Of a DNA stretch of 64,000 nt, positions 47,175 to 58,829 are shown piece by piece. The notes beneath the pieces are model-generated. The model saw only the letters and a program-made list of their open reading frames with translations, was not told where the DNA came from and searched no databases. The stretch is taken from NCBI GenBank assembly GCA_037974665.1, contig CM075778.1, positions 26,478,001 through 26,542,000 on the forward strand, given 5' to 3'. The stretch comes from Ehretia macrophylla (Eukaryota; Streptophyta; Magnoliopsida; Boraginales; Ehretiaceae). The translations under genes and the position numbers were made by a program. Each line of letters opens with the position of its first letter. The stretch's first letter is position 1.

Positions 47175-47504
47175 TGTTATAAAAATACGATGTTGTGGAT
47201 ATTTATCATTATGACTTATCAAGATAAAGAGATTTATTCATAGGATAATTGCCTAAGTGGAAGATTACTACAATTGTTGGTCAAAGATGCTTATTGGATT
47301 CTTGTATAGTGAAGATTATTATATGTATATGGAATGTGATGTAAATGTGATGTAATGAGTATGTCATCAAGATGGGAGAAAACTCTATAAATAGAGGGAG
47401 TTTGTTAGAAGGATATACACTTGAAGAAATCAACAATCTTACTCTCTCAAATTCTCTCTTGTTTTAGTATTACTTTCTTAGTATTTATGTTTTAGTTTAT
47501 AACA
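47175..47504 (+). repeat. 5' LTR of Ale-type copia (unit 2)
   Basis: 330 bp without the MITE, which makes it an empty-site reference for 27220-27534 and 52923-53239. Confidence 0.9.
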
Positions 47505-49640
47505 CGTTATCAACACGACGCTCTGCCGAAGTAGCAAACAACGAAGTATCCAACCACGTCATTATCAAAGGTACATATAATTCTTCCCTTTTCAATTATC
47601 TTTTGATTATATGTTATAGATTAGTTAATATATTACAATCATAGAGTTAGCGAAGTTTAACCTCTCTCAAAGTATAAATAACTAGACTTTGGACATTAAA
47701 ATTTAATATTTAACCAAATGAACTTTTGCTCGGACTTGCAAATTTTGGACATAAAAATCCGTCACTCAAAGGAAAGTCGGATTGATCTTTGGACCTAATT
47801 ACCATTGCTCACAAGGATGTTGAAATTGTTATTGGACTAAATTTTTCTTGTTCCCAATTTGATTATAACTTATTACTAACTTTTCTGACTATATCCTAAC
47901 ATTATTTATATCTAACACTAACTTTTCTTACAGTTCTAACATTTATTTATATCTAACTTCTCACTACCTTTTCTAACAATTTTAACATTATTTATGTCTA
48001 ACTTATCACTAATTTCTCTTACAATTCTAATCAAACCTAATAATTATTTATATATAACTATTTTGGTATTGAACCCAAATGCAACCTCTATGGCGATAGA
48101 TATCTTGGCGATGGAAACCCTTTTGCAAAGACTATAGTGGTCAATATTAAGATGATATATATGAGTATGCAAAAAGATGTGTTGTACACGTTTCTTGTAA
48201 GACACGTAGACATTTAGGTAATCTACCCATATGACTATATGAGGTAATGATTTGATTTGTGTTGGAATTATCTTCTACTGCAGTATAGTGCTATTCCTTT
48301 TATGTTATATCCAAATAAGTAAATAAATAAACACTGTCTACTTATGCTTAAAAGCATATTTTACAGTATTTATTACATATTATGTGTTATGTTAAAATAT
48401 TAAATTCTTATTTTCAGTCACCGATTTAGTATTTCAAGTCTTATTTTGTAATCCAAAAAAAAAATGAGTTGAACAAAGAGCTCGCTAGATGCAATCTATT
48501 CCACTTTATTGGAAAGATTTGTTGCATTTTTTTATGATAGTCAATATTAAAAAAAGGTGACAAAAGAAAGAAAAAGAGAAGTAAACAAAAGATGGTAGAC
48601 AAAAGTTAAAGGTGACAATGATGATATTTAATATAATAATGGTTGATTTACCATGATCTGTGAGATACATTCTTGAGCTGTAATAAACTGTATAGTTAAA
48701 ACTCATATCAGTGGTTACTGTTCATACGGTATTATTCATGACACTGTTGAAATAGTAAATGTCGATGTTTACTATTCACATAATACTATTCATATTATAC
48801 TGTTCACGTGGTACTATTCACACCCATCACTATTCACGGCACTGTTTATTTGACCAAACAATTAAGGTTTGACCCAATACCCTATTTATTCTTCCTCTCC
48901 CTCATTGTGCCGCACTCTCTGCTTCTTCATCATCTTTCTCTCATCCTCTCCCTCACCTTCAATACTGAGAAACAAAAAATTAGAGATTAGCAATGGATGA
49001 GTGCAGGGATGTAGTTCAAATTTTTATATGTATATTATTTATGATCCTTATTTATTTCTTCATTTTCGTCAAGATTGTAATTTTGAATATAAATGTGAAA
49101 CTTGATTAAAATTATAACAATAAGGATCTATATCATAGATCTAAATCTTTTGGTAAAAATAATTGTATTTTAGATGGTTGAATTTTGAGATTTCGATTAA
49201 ACTCTTGTACTTTAATCTTTATTTCATTTGTAGCCCGTTAATCGTTTGGAACTATTGAACAGTGTCATATTATTCTCAATATCCACTTGTAATTTATAAC
49301 TTGGAGTTATATAATTTTATATTCTTATATATAATTTTATTGTAGTATGATGAACAAAATAAATATACTTTACTCGATGAATATATTTTTAACATTATTA
49401 TTCCTATGAATATAGCAATTGACACGGTTGTTGCCATGAATGTTATTGTAATATCGGCCTTATTCAATATATTTTATGGCCTTGTAATAGTTTAAATAAT
49501 CCTACTCTATATATGAGTTTTCTCATACAACTATATGAGCAGTTGAGAAAAGATATAGTGATCCTAGTTTTTCCACGCGTTGAAATGATCACTTGTGTGG
49601 TATGGGTGTCACGGTAATGAAATGAATTCATGAAAAATTC
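47505..49640 (+). pseudogene. Leader and decayed gag region of the Ale-type copia
   Basis: Starts with the primer site. A cluster of tactattcac/tactgttcac motifs lies at 48715-48845, recalling the leader of the copia at 7255-7390. It is followed by a pyrimidine-rich stretch at 48890-48960. No gag frame survives. The part up to about 48395 is repeated at 63158-64000. Confidence 0.6.
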
Positions 49641-52600
49641 TTATGAACACCCACTAATGAACCATAAGATATTGGATCCAAAGTATTCTATACTTTGACA
49701 TGATATGAGAAGAATTATTGCAAATTCATATGGGCACCGATTAAAGAATCAAAGGATTTTGTTACCAAATAACTTTTCATGTACTGCTTGTGCCCAAGGA
49801 AAATTAATTAAAAGTCCATCCCTTATTAAAATTGATATCAGAAATTATGTATTTTGAGAAATGCTTCAAAGGGATATATACGAGTCTATTATTCTATCAT
49901 GTGGATCATTTTGATATTTTATTAATCGATACCCCAATATTATAATCACATGTGAAAATATTATCTACTTCGAATGCGGCAAGCAAGAATACATTATTAA
50001 AAGATAAATAGTAACCCATGAGAACAGTATCGTGAATAGTACTGTTTGAATAATGAAGTCGCCCGGTACTGCTTGAATAGTAGCGTGCCGGGTACTATAC
50101 AAATAGTGACGCGTAAATAATAACCACATTGCCACTATGGGCACAATTTTTGGATTTATACAATCAAGATAACTCATCTTGATAATGAAGAAAAATTTAC
50201 ATCCCACTCATTTAATGATAGTGTATATTGGGATTTGTGTTGAGCATTATGTGACTCACACACATATGATTTAGTTGAAACCTTTATCAAATACTTGCAG
50301 CTAATTGCTAGACCAATATTATTACTGACTAAGTCTGGTCCTGTTGAGGACATAGGTATCATATGTTGTAACATTTATTCAAACAAAGTCAACCGTTTGA
50401 ATTATATACTCCCCATTATTCGAATATCATCTAAGGATGTTTTGTGCAATGTATGTTTCTGTTATTCCCCCACAAGCGCATAAAGATGGGTTTATAAAAG
50501 AAACTGAGAATTTATGAAACCCCATCAAATATTGTATTGGGACATTGAAGGGATCTGTTTCAATAGCATATTTTGCTAATTAATGAAATGATATTCTCAG
50601 TATCAGGGGAAAGGAAAAAAAAACAAAAGCTGGAATAATAAATATTTCTATGGCAAGTTTATCATATTGATCATCATATAAATTGTATTCCCAGATGCAA
50701 AGATTGTAACTAAAGTCACATATACCAGCTTTAATTGCTCCTATATATTAGAATTGATGTTTCAATTAAAACACATATAAAGAAATAATGTCTACACACC
50801 GAAATGGTGGTATACATATCGGTTCCATAGATAAAGGAGAAAAATATGCGAGTTGGCATTTTTAGATTATTTGATATCTTGCAAATGTCAAAACAAGGAG
50901 TTGAAAATATAACTGAGAAATATTACTCCACGAGAGTATCAGGTACCTGAAAATAATATGAATATTGAAAATATTGAGACTAAAGAGATCTTACTTAGTT
51001 AAATTAGTCCTAAAAAGGAATGGAACTGACAATAGAAATTGATCATGATCAACTTTTGAGAACTGCAGTAGCTACTCATGTTATGAAAGAAATTGAGGAT
51101 CTTACATTACAAGTCCACTAACGAATGTCGACAAATAAATGATTGACCAATATAATCAATGAGACGCAATCTAGGCATAAAATGAGTGCATATGACATAT
51201 GTATGATTGCTCAAATACTCATTGAAATGACATATGTATGGTTGATAAAATGCTTATTGAAATGATATATGTCTAGTTGTTGAAATGCACATGAAATATG
51301 TATAGTTGTTGATGGGATTGAGGGGGAGCATTGTACGAAATCAATCCCACATCACTATAAGAAATTTCAGGGAATTAATCATAATAGTTGGCTTTTCCTT
51401 AAATTGTTTAAAGGCAAACAAGAAATGGGTTAGTACACTGTGTGATTATACCATGGTGTATATTGTTCGGGAAAATCATATTGATATTAGCTTGGTAATT
51501 TTGAAAAAGGACTTCATATGCGTCTTATGAATATGATAATAGTTTACCTATATAAATTACATGATAATATTATTGAAGTCTCAGAAAGACTCTATATATG
51601 TTGGAAGTATATATTTATGTGATAATGGTATTTACGTCTTGGAAGGACTTTATATGCCTGAAGTATATATTCACGTGATAATAATATTTATATTGAAGTC
51701 CTAGAAGGACTATATATGCTTGAAGCATATGAATGAAAATCTCAAGAAATTTATTTGATTACAAAGATCTTTATATAGAAGAAAATATTCTGAGAGAATG
51801 AGATAGAATTTTCTTAGAATATTATGATATCATGAGATATTTGGTTCTGATTTTCATATGCATTTGTTATATATGTTGATAAATACTATAAGTACTCTTC
51901 AAGAGTTATTGGTCCTGTAGCACCGTATTTGAGTACAATTAATTCACTAATATATCTTATTGATAATACAATATAGTATATTGTGTTTTGGTTAATTTGT
52001 TAGCCAGGTATAGTGCAGCTCAAATGTGAAGGGTCGTGTAACATATGTGGAACATCACATATGAACTTATCTTATTCAAGAGCATTAAAATATCATATGT
52101 CAGCTCTACAGATACCAACTATTTACCTGACCCCCACAAAGTAAGATCACATACAGCCTATGTATTCACTTGTGGTGACAAGTATTTCGTGGCGATGCAT
52201 TAAACAGGTCATGAATGTTGCATCTTGAAATCATGCTGAGATTATGACAATTCATGTGGCTGGTTGAGAATGTATATGATTGAGATCTGTCACTCATGAG
52301 TCATGTTGCACTGAGGGGGATAATGTATTTTTGCGCTGTACTTTTTTTCTTTCACCAAGGTTTTTTCCCACTGGGTTTTTCCTGGTAAGGTTTTAAATAG
52401 TCAGACCAAATACGAGTATGTCACACTGATATTCTATTTGAATTCAAAATAGACGTGGTACAAGTTCTTATCAAATTCAGTAAAGTAAAAATGTTGCTGG
52501 AGCGTCCACAAAAAGGCATTGCCCCTGATAAACTAGCTATCAAAATTGGCATGTGTCAACTTTGTGATCATTATTGATATATTCACATGAGGTGGAGTCT

Positions 52601-52802
52601 TATACGCCCTACACTCTTTTTTCCTTTGCATGATTTTTATTCCAATGAGTTTTTCTATCAAGGTTTTTAATGAGGCAGCTCAAGAAACGTATACTAAAAA
52701 TATCGTACTCTTTTTCCTCCACTAAGATTTTTATCCCACTAGTTTTTTCTTAGTAAGATTTTAACGAGACATATTCTTATAGAATGAATATCCAAGAGGG
52801 AG
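49640..52802 (+). pseudogene. Decayed pol of the Ale-type copia (unit 2)
   Basis: GAG-pre-integrase traces (RRIIANSYGH, LKNQRILLPN, TACAQGKLIKSPS) at about 49700-49830, the integrase tail near 50470, the start of reverse transcriptase (ECRQINDWP) near 51122, RNase H (DPHKVRSHTAYVFTCGD) near 52130, and the protein end (LAIKIGMCQL) near 52540. Most of the reverse transcriptase is missing. Its place (51180-52000) holds short tandem repeats, a purine run at 51315-51330 followed by an LTR-like tgtacgaaatc, and a 60-bp repeat array at 51570-51745. Pyrimidine-rich blocks at 52340, 52612 and 52700 precede the LTR. Confidence 0.72.
50022..50120 (+). repeat. Reversed gtgaatagtac motif cluster
   Basis: cgtgaatagtactgtttgaa and similar repeats, the complement of the gtactattcac motif of other leaders. 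Also at 24310-24420. Confidence 0.55.
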
Positions 52803-53453
52803 TGTTATGAAAATACGATATTGTGGATATTCATCGTTATGTACTTATCAAGATGAATAGATTTATTCATAGGATCCTTGCCTAAGTGGAAGATTACTAC
52901 AATTGTTGGTCAAAGATGCTTAGGGTATCTCCAATGAGAGATACTATTCACAAAAACTTATTATTTTTGAAAATTTTTAGACACCCGTGTCTCCATTTTA
53001 ACTCAAATCTCTAATGGGGGGCCACCATTTTTTAGAGATCTACACCAATTTAGAGACCCAATTTACTTTTTTTACACCGAATTTAGAGACACAAAAAATG
53101 ATTGGGTCTCTATTTTGGTCTAAATCTCTAAAAAGTGGTGGGTCATATTGGAGATTTGAGTTAAAATAGAGATTCAGGTCTCTAAAAATTACCAAAAATA
53201 GTAAATTTTTGTCAATAGTATCTCCCATTAGAGATACCCTTATAGGATTCTTGTATAGTGGAGATTATTATATGTATATGGAATGTGATGTAAATATGAT
53301 GTAATAAGTATGTCATCAAGATGGTAGAAAACTCTATAAATAGAGGGAGTTTGTAAGAAGGATATACACTTGAAAAAATCAATAATCTTACTCTCTCAAA
53401 TTCTCTCTTGTTCTAGTATTACTTTCTTCGTATTTATGTTTTAGTTTATAACA
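52803..53453 (+). repeat. 3' LTR of Ale-type copia (unit 2), with MITE inserted
   Basis: Begins TGTTATGAAAATACG and ends TTATAACA at 53453, followed by TSD agata. 651 bp including the 317-bp MITE. Confidence 0.9.
52923..53239. mobile_element. PIF/Harbinger foldback MITE (unit 2 copy)
   Basis: Same insertion as 27220-27534: gggtatctccaatg start, gagataccc end, tta duplication at 52920-52922 and 53240-53242. Slightly more divergence between the arms (for example ccattaga at the right end). Confidence 0.87.
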
Positions 53454-53458
53454 AGATA

Positions 53459-54759
53459 AAAGTTTTCAACCATTTATAGTTTTTTGGATAGATTTACTTT
53501 CACGTTGATAGTAATATTGACTTCTTGAGAATGTTGCATAAATCATAAGATTGACATTTTTGTCTCCCAATAATATGATTTTGTGAAGAAAAAAAATCTA
53601 GATAATAGTGGAAGCAAATTAAAATTTTATTTTACCTTCATTTTTACTTGAAGGATATATGAAGTACGTACTCTTAATATTGCTGAGAGTAAGTATGCCA
53701 AGTATTTGTGCGTTTTATACCATATTTTATCAATAAAGGTAAGAAGTCGTATCAATGTCAATAAGGTATATTGAATGTATGATTTAGTTCAATACTTTCT
53801 CATTCTTACTTTTGCATATGACAAATTTAGTCCGGGGTTCCTAATTCTAGAAGTTTTCATGGAAAGATGCAAGAGATTAGAATGAATTTTTAATGAAGAA
53901 ATGCAAGAGATCATAATGAATTTTTAGATCTTTTGTTTATATTTATATATCCATTTTTTGGAGTTTTTCTCATATAATTGAAGGAATAGCATTTTTGGGA
54001 TTTAATTAAAGGATTAGTTTTTCTCTGAATTATACATTGATATTATTTGTTTGATTTAGTTGTTTTATTGAGGATTAGAGCCTTGCGGGTTTAGAAAAAT
54101 TTATCTTTCTGAGTTCACGACAATCTCGTTTCCGAATTTTATCCAGACAAATTTGAGGGCAGGACATAGTATCTTCTTTCCTAGGGACAAATTTTTGAAG
54201 CTGAATGTATATCATGACTTAAGAGAAACAAAGCTATGAGAGGATTGTTCTTGATGTTAAGGAGAACATTGTTCTTCAATGTAAATATAAAATAGGATTT
54301 AATTTTGTGTAGAGATTGGTAGATTAGTGTAATGCTAATCTGATTTCTTTTTAATATTTCATGAGAATGAAGGAAAAAAAATGATTGAGAATCAAGAAAA
54401 AGAAAAGTTAAAAACGTATCAAACAGTGGATTCAATCAAGAAAATAAATAGAAGAAATAATTCAAGAAATTATTTTGCATATCAAATTATGAATGAATTT
54501 AGACAAGAAGAAGTAGTTAATCAGAGATAGGACTCTGAAAAGATTATAATTTAACAACCGCCATGTAAGAATTTGAGTCCTTGTGAGTTTAGTGTTTCCT
54601 AATACATTATACTAGATTGCATCACAAGTTACAGAAGTCTATATATATATATATCCCAAGCTAGCTCTAATTCAGCATTACAAACCTAGTTAAGATTGTG
54701 AGTTGCAGTATTAATTATAGACATCAAGAGAGTGATTTGTTTTGTGAGATTTGTTGATA
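53459..54759 (+). promoter_or_regulatory. Upstream region of the intact NAC gene
   Basis: Matches 27754-29055. The TATA region is a TA run at 54640-54654 in place of the tatatataaa of copy 1. The probable 5' UTR covers roughly the last 80-100 bp. The copia 3' LTR, with its own TATA box, lies 1.3 kb upstream in the same direction and could add read-through transcripts. Confidence 0.6.
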
Positions 54760-55983
54760 ATGAGCGTAGGAAGAGCAAAGATCAGTATTAAAATTCCTGA
54801 AGGTTTTCAATTCGCACCTTCGGATCAAGAATTGCTTATGTCATACCTGAGGAGAAGGCTATTGGGGCACCCATTGCCCTGGGATGGGATCCTTGAAAGA
54901 GACCTCTACGGCGAAAAAGCAAATCCTTGGGAGATTTTCACTGAAGATGACCCTTGGAACATCCCAATTACTGATGATGATGACGATTCGAGCAAGGGTA
55001 ATACGAAGACTATCTATGTGTTTACTAAATTGTCCAAGGTTGGGCGGCAGGGTAATAAGAACGTTATCCGAACAGCGGGTTGCGGTAAATGGCATGGACA
55101 AACAGGGTCGAAAGATATCATGAAAGGGAAACCGAAAACCAAAATAGGCTCCAAAAGGATGTTCACGTTTAAGTTGAGTAAGAAAGATTTAGATGGAAAA
55201 GGGCATTGGATTATGCATGAATATTCTCTTTCGGATGCTGGCTTGATAGACATTGGAAGCACGGACTACGTTGTTTGCAAACTTACAAAGGACGAATCGA
55301 AAAACTTCAAGAAACAACAACATTCTGAAATCTCGCATGATTGTGAAGTTTTGGGCAAGAGGAAATCGCGAGAGGACAATTGTATTCCCCAAGAAGAGAA
55401 GACACCGCGGTGGAGTTGTTCGGATGATCATCAACATCACATGACAATTGGCGTTGATCAACAATGGAGTAATGGAGGAAATCTTCTTCTGGCTACGGAA
55501 GCAGAGGTCCAGATGATCAACAATGGAGTAATGGAAGCTGCAAACAGCTCCATAGAATCGATTCAGAACAAGACACAGAATGATGATGTTAATGTTATGA
55601 GACAATGTGTGTCCAACATGGGAGACATGTTATTAGCTGATACTCCTGCGGAAAGCTTGCCAAGTGATGATGAACTGAGACGATATGAGTCCAACATGAA
55701 ACACATTTTGTTACCAAATAGCCCTGCGGAGTTTGATAGCAGTGCCAAGCCTGATGATATTTCAAACCCGACTGCCATCTTCTCCATGGATGTTGACTTT
55801 GGCCCTGCGGAGCTTGATAGTTTGATGGATCTTTCTCTTGCAGAGTTTGAAAGCTTGCGAGAAAATGATGAAGAATATGCATCCTATATGAATGGCATAT
55901 CATTAGTAGATATCCCTGTGGCAGATGACACTTCAAATTTCATGCCAGAATTGTTTCCGGATTCATTGGAGCCGAGTTGCTGA
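54760..55983 (+). CDS. NAC-domain transcription factor, intact, single exon
   Basis: 407 residues from ATG 54760 (MSVGRAKISIKIPEG) to TGA 55981-55983. Upstream codons in frame are not ATG. NAC subdomain A is GFQFAPSDQELL (15-26), B is DLYGEKANPWEIF (48-60), C covers about 85-119 (IYVFTK, GCGKWHGQTGSKDI), D holds FTFKL and HWIMHEYSL (135-157), and E is DYVVCKLTK (169-177). NAC proteins bind DNA as dimers and act in the nucleus. The remaining 230 residues are acidic, with repeated PAE motifs (TPAES, SPAEF, GPAEL), a likely activation region. The domain is atypical (GCGKWHGQTG where most have a GYWKATG block), and no intron interrupts it, whereas most NAC genes have introns. Family is firm; targets and role unknown. 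Confidence 0.9.
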   Translation: MSVGRAKISIKIPEGFQFAPSDQELLMSYLRRRLLGHPLPWDGILERDLYGEKANPWEIFTEDDPWNIPITDDDDDSSKGNTKTIYVFTKLSKVGRQGNKNVIRTAGCGKWHGQTGSKDIMKGKPKTKIGSKRMFTFKLSKKDLDGKGHWIMHEYSLSDAGLIDIGSTDYVVCKLTKDESKNFKKQQHSEISHDCEVLGKRKSREDNCIPQEEKTPRWSCSDDHQHHMTIGVDQQWSNGGNLLLATEAEVQMINNGVMEAANSSIESIQNKTQNDDVNVMRQCVSNMGDMLLADTPAESLPSDDELRRYESNMKHILLPNSPAEFDSSAKPDDISNPTAIFSMDVDFGPAELDSLMDLSLAEFESLRENDEEYASYMNGISLVDIPVADDTSNFMPELFPDSLEPSC

Positions 55984-56461
55984 TGAAGATCTCTCCACAA
56001 CTACTTGATATGCTTCAAATCGTCAAGCTTCTTTGGGAAAAATCAGTCATGAAGAAAGGAAGAGCGCTAATTTGTAATAGATCTTTGATAGTATATAATT
56101 TTTCAATCTAAATTATAGAACTACGTGCAGCTTGATCTTTGACATCATTCGGTGTCAAAGTACGTAGGCAGCTTAATTAAGGGTTCAGCTGCTTATAAAT
56201 ACGATAACTATTTTTGTTCAAAGATACAAGGTCGGTTTTGAAGCCTATCCTTCTTGTAAATTCTATCCTCCTTGTAAATTTTGAGCTAGTGACAATAAAT
56301 TTAATGCAGTAACATTATCCAATCAGTTTTTATTGTATTTGGTTTGCCCTCCTTATCATATGCATTTATGTTGTGAATATTGTCCTCTCATAGCCGTTTG
56401 TGGATTGCTTTGGTTTTCACTTTTATACCCTCTGAATTCTGATAGATTGAAAGTTTTATCA
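55984..56461 (+). other. 3' UTR/flank of the intact NAC gene
   Basis: Contains aataaa at 56295-56300 within the empty site (taaatttaa, 56296-56304) of the MITE present in unit 1. Followed by a conserved stretch leading into the neprosin-like relic. An open frame at 56333-56563 runs through here, but only its end has protein-like character. Confidence 0.6.
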
Positions 56462-58800
56462 CTGAAAACAATACAAAAAGCATTGCTTCTCTCCTTCTAC
56501 TTGCTGCTTCTTCAACTAGTGTTGTTGTCTGAAGCCACGCCAAGAGTCGTTGAGATTGAGTAGAGTTAGAAGCTACCTGAGGAAGATCAACTAATTAAGC
56601 CAGCAGTCAAGAAAATTCAGGCATTTTTGTCACGCCCCCAAATTGATTAAAGCAAAGTTTAGAAACGTGACTGCCCTTCCCATTAATCTCGTTATTTAAG
56701 CTCTATCATGTGTAAAGAAAACAAATAAAAAGAATGGGTGAGCGAACAATGCTCAGTAAGTGGGTCTCTCCAAAAGGAACACTATTCAGTCACGAATAAA
56801 CAAGAATATATGATTTGCATAAGGAGTTACAAACAGTTCACGATGAAGCACGACGCAATTGACGGGTAGGCACTAACCGTAGACAAATATACATGATTAT
56901 TCAAGAAATAATAGCACAATAATAGTAAGAAAATTAATACGAGAATCAAGAAATGATTGATTAAAATATCACTGAAGGATCACTGATAAAATCACTAAAA
57001 AAAATATTTGTTATTAAGCAACATATTACCACAATATCACGTCATGGGTACAAGGCCCCCAAATGCACACATGATAATGGAGCTCCAAATCACGTCATAA
57101 TTTGGCGATGATTTGCCCACGATTCACGTCATGTTTTGGCGATAAATTTATCCACGATTCACGTCATATTCATACCTTAAGAAAATTAAACTTTAATAGG
57201 GTTCATGACAATAATACAAATATCACTTTCTGTATTAATTCTTTAATTCCTTTTTGGATCAAAGATAAGGGAAACCACCAAAACATGGTTATGAAAAAGG
57301 CTTGCAAGAGTTATACACAAGACATGTTGGGTTATGGTAAGTAAAAAAGAAATGATACACTTTGTAAGGAGAGCTTAAGGAACACTCATGAGACACCTAG
57401 GTTGCCAAGGGTTAATGATAAGTATGAGCACAATACATGCAAGGTTGAAACTTGGATAATTATAGGCATGACATCTACTAGACCTTGAATGATGTAATAA
57501 CACAAATACGAGGCTCAGAGGTTACAAAAATTATGCACAAAGATACAAGTGTGCCAAAGATATTTGCGAAATATTCAGGAAACAAGGATAATACGATCAA
57601 AAGGAGTCTCAAAGGCAGCTTTAACTCATTAGTAGTTTATGATGAGGTATGTAGGAACAAGAATTAAAAATATAGACACGATACAAATTTCATGGGTAAG
57701 GATAAAATCGTAACTCCAATAAGAGATGCTAGTTAATGGAAGGGTCACAGCTCGCTCCACTAGGCAATTAGTGATGATTGAAAGATCAGAAATAATACCA
57801 TCATAGTTGAATTTCAAAGTAGAAAGACTTTAAGATTTTTTATATAACAAGAATTAAGGAAAACTAGCCAAAATACTTACTAGCTCGATCTTGGAGGTTA
57901 ACAAAAGATAACAAAAAAATAAGCTTTATACAATTTCAGGGAAAACTTATAGAGTTTGAACATGAAGGTTCTCAAGGAATAGAGTGGCACAATTACATCA
58001 TGAAAGAACGTTAAGTTCGCCAGGTGCGTCACGCCATGATTGCAAGCTTAGCAAGGAACGAGGGTACACAAAATATATTTAAGTGACACTTAAGAAGGAA
58101 GACGAACAAGACCTAAAGGAGTTTGGATAGTAAATTTATCTCAATTCGACGATGGTAAATAGATAGGCAATCAAGATTTTATAATAAATGGTTTGAATAA
58201 TTGTCAAGAAATCAAGTAAAGTGAGAGCACAAGTAATAAATAAGTGAATGAATTAATAACAAAAGCCCATGGAATTTGAACCATTAGCAAGCTGATTTGA
58301 CTAAAACTAGTATTGTGGTTCAAGGTTTAATATTTTGTTACAATTTTCAAAAAAATAAGGATGGATTCAATCATACACTCACTAGATATTTTGTATCTTA
58401 AAAGAAGGTCAACATAGTGAATGAAGTAGATCCACAAGCAGGTTTTTAAGTGAAACAACAGGATAATTAGGAAGACTCTAAAAACTTCCATGATCAGGTA
58501 CTGGAGAATGAAGTTGAGTCTTTGCAATAATGCTCTCAAAACATATTGATAGGCCTTCGTGGTAGCGTATAACAATTATCAATGCTTGCATGAGACATGG
58601 GAATGTTTACATCCGGATTATCAAAGGAAAGACGGGTATCCAATTTATAATTTGGCTAGGAACAATTAAAGATACTTCTACAAGGATTAACAATAGGATG
58701 ACACATCACGTTATGAATAAAACTTGATTCCGAGTTAATCACAAAAGTATATGGTACTCAAGGCCAAAAATAACTATATAGAAGTAAGACACGTGTATGC
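56462..58800 (+). pseudogene. Neprosin (DUF239)-like gene relic, split by a solo LTR (unit 2)
   Basis: The most complete copy. 56462-56637 reads KTIQKALLLSFYLLLLQ, LVLLSEA (signal-peptide-like), then after two stops KLPEEDQLIKPAVKKIQAF. The gypsy solo LTR 56638-58342 interrupts it. After the LTR, 58343-58800 gives ACMRHGNVYIRIIKGK near 58583 and KVYGTQGQ near 58743. These match, in order and roughly in spacing, the neprosin activation-peptide KPxVK-I, CPxGTIPIRR and YGAxA blocks. The catalytic neprosin domain beyond that is absent. The start codon is CTG and there are several stops, so it is non-functional. Other secreted families cannot be excluded. Confidence 0.42.
56638..58342 (-). mobile_element. 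Gypsy-type solo LTR, minus orientation, TSD atttt (unit 2)
   Basis: 1,705 bp. Plus-strand start TGTCACGCCCCC, end TTTGTTACA, duplications atttt at 56633-56637 and 58343-58347. Same insertion as 31884-33598. Small open frames inside (57102-57344, 57485-57667) are LTR sequence, not genes. Confidence 0.85.
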
Positions 58801-58829
58801 AATCCTACGCACCATTTCAAGGAGAGAAA

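Larger units (their letters stand above)
47175..53453 (+). mobile_element. Ale/Retrofit-type copia element, full length (unit 2)
   Basis: 5' LTR 47175-47504 (TGTTATAAAAATACG...TTATAACA), tRNA-complementary stretch cgttatcaacacgac directly after, 3' LTR 52803-53453 (with a MITE inserted) preceded by a purine tract, and a perfect 5-bp duplication agata at 47170-47174 and 53454-53458. Length 6.3 kb. LTR TATA box ctctataaatagag in each LTR. The primer-site style and the repeated pyrimidine blocks before the 3' LTR fit the Ale/Retrofit lineage. The interior is dead. Confidence 0.88.

Noticed and set aside
56333..56563. Open frame of 76 codons after the NAC gene read as a membrane protein (also 31505-31819)
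   Set aside because: Only the last ~33 codons look protein-like; copy 0 has a stop in the earlier part. I treat the end as the signal peptide of a relic gene instead.
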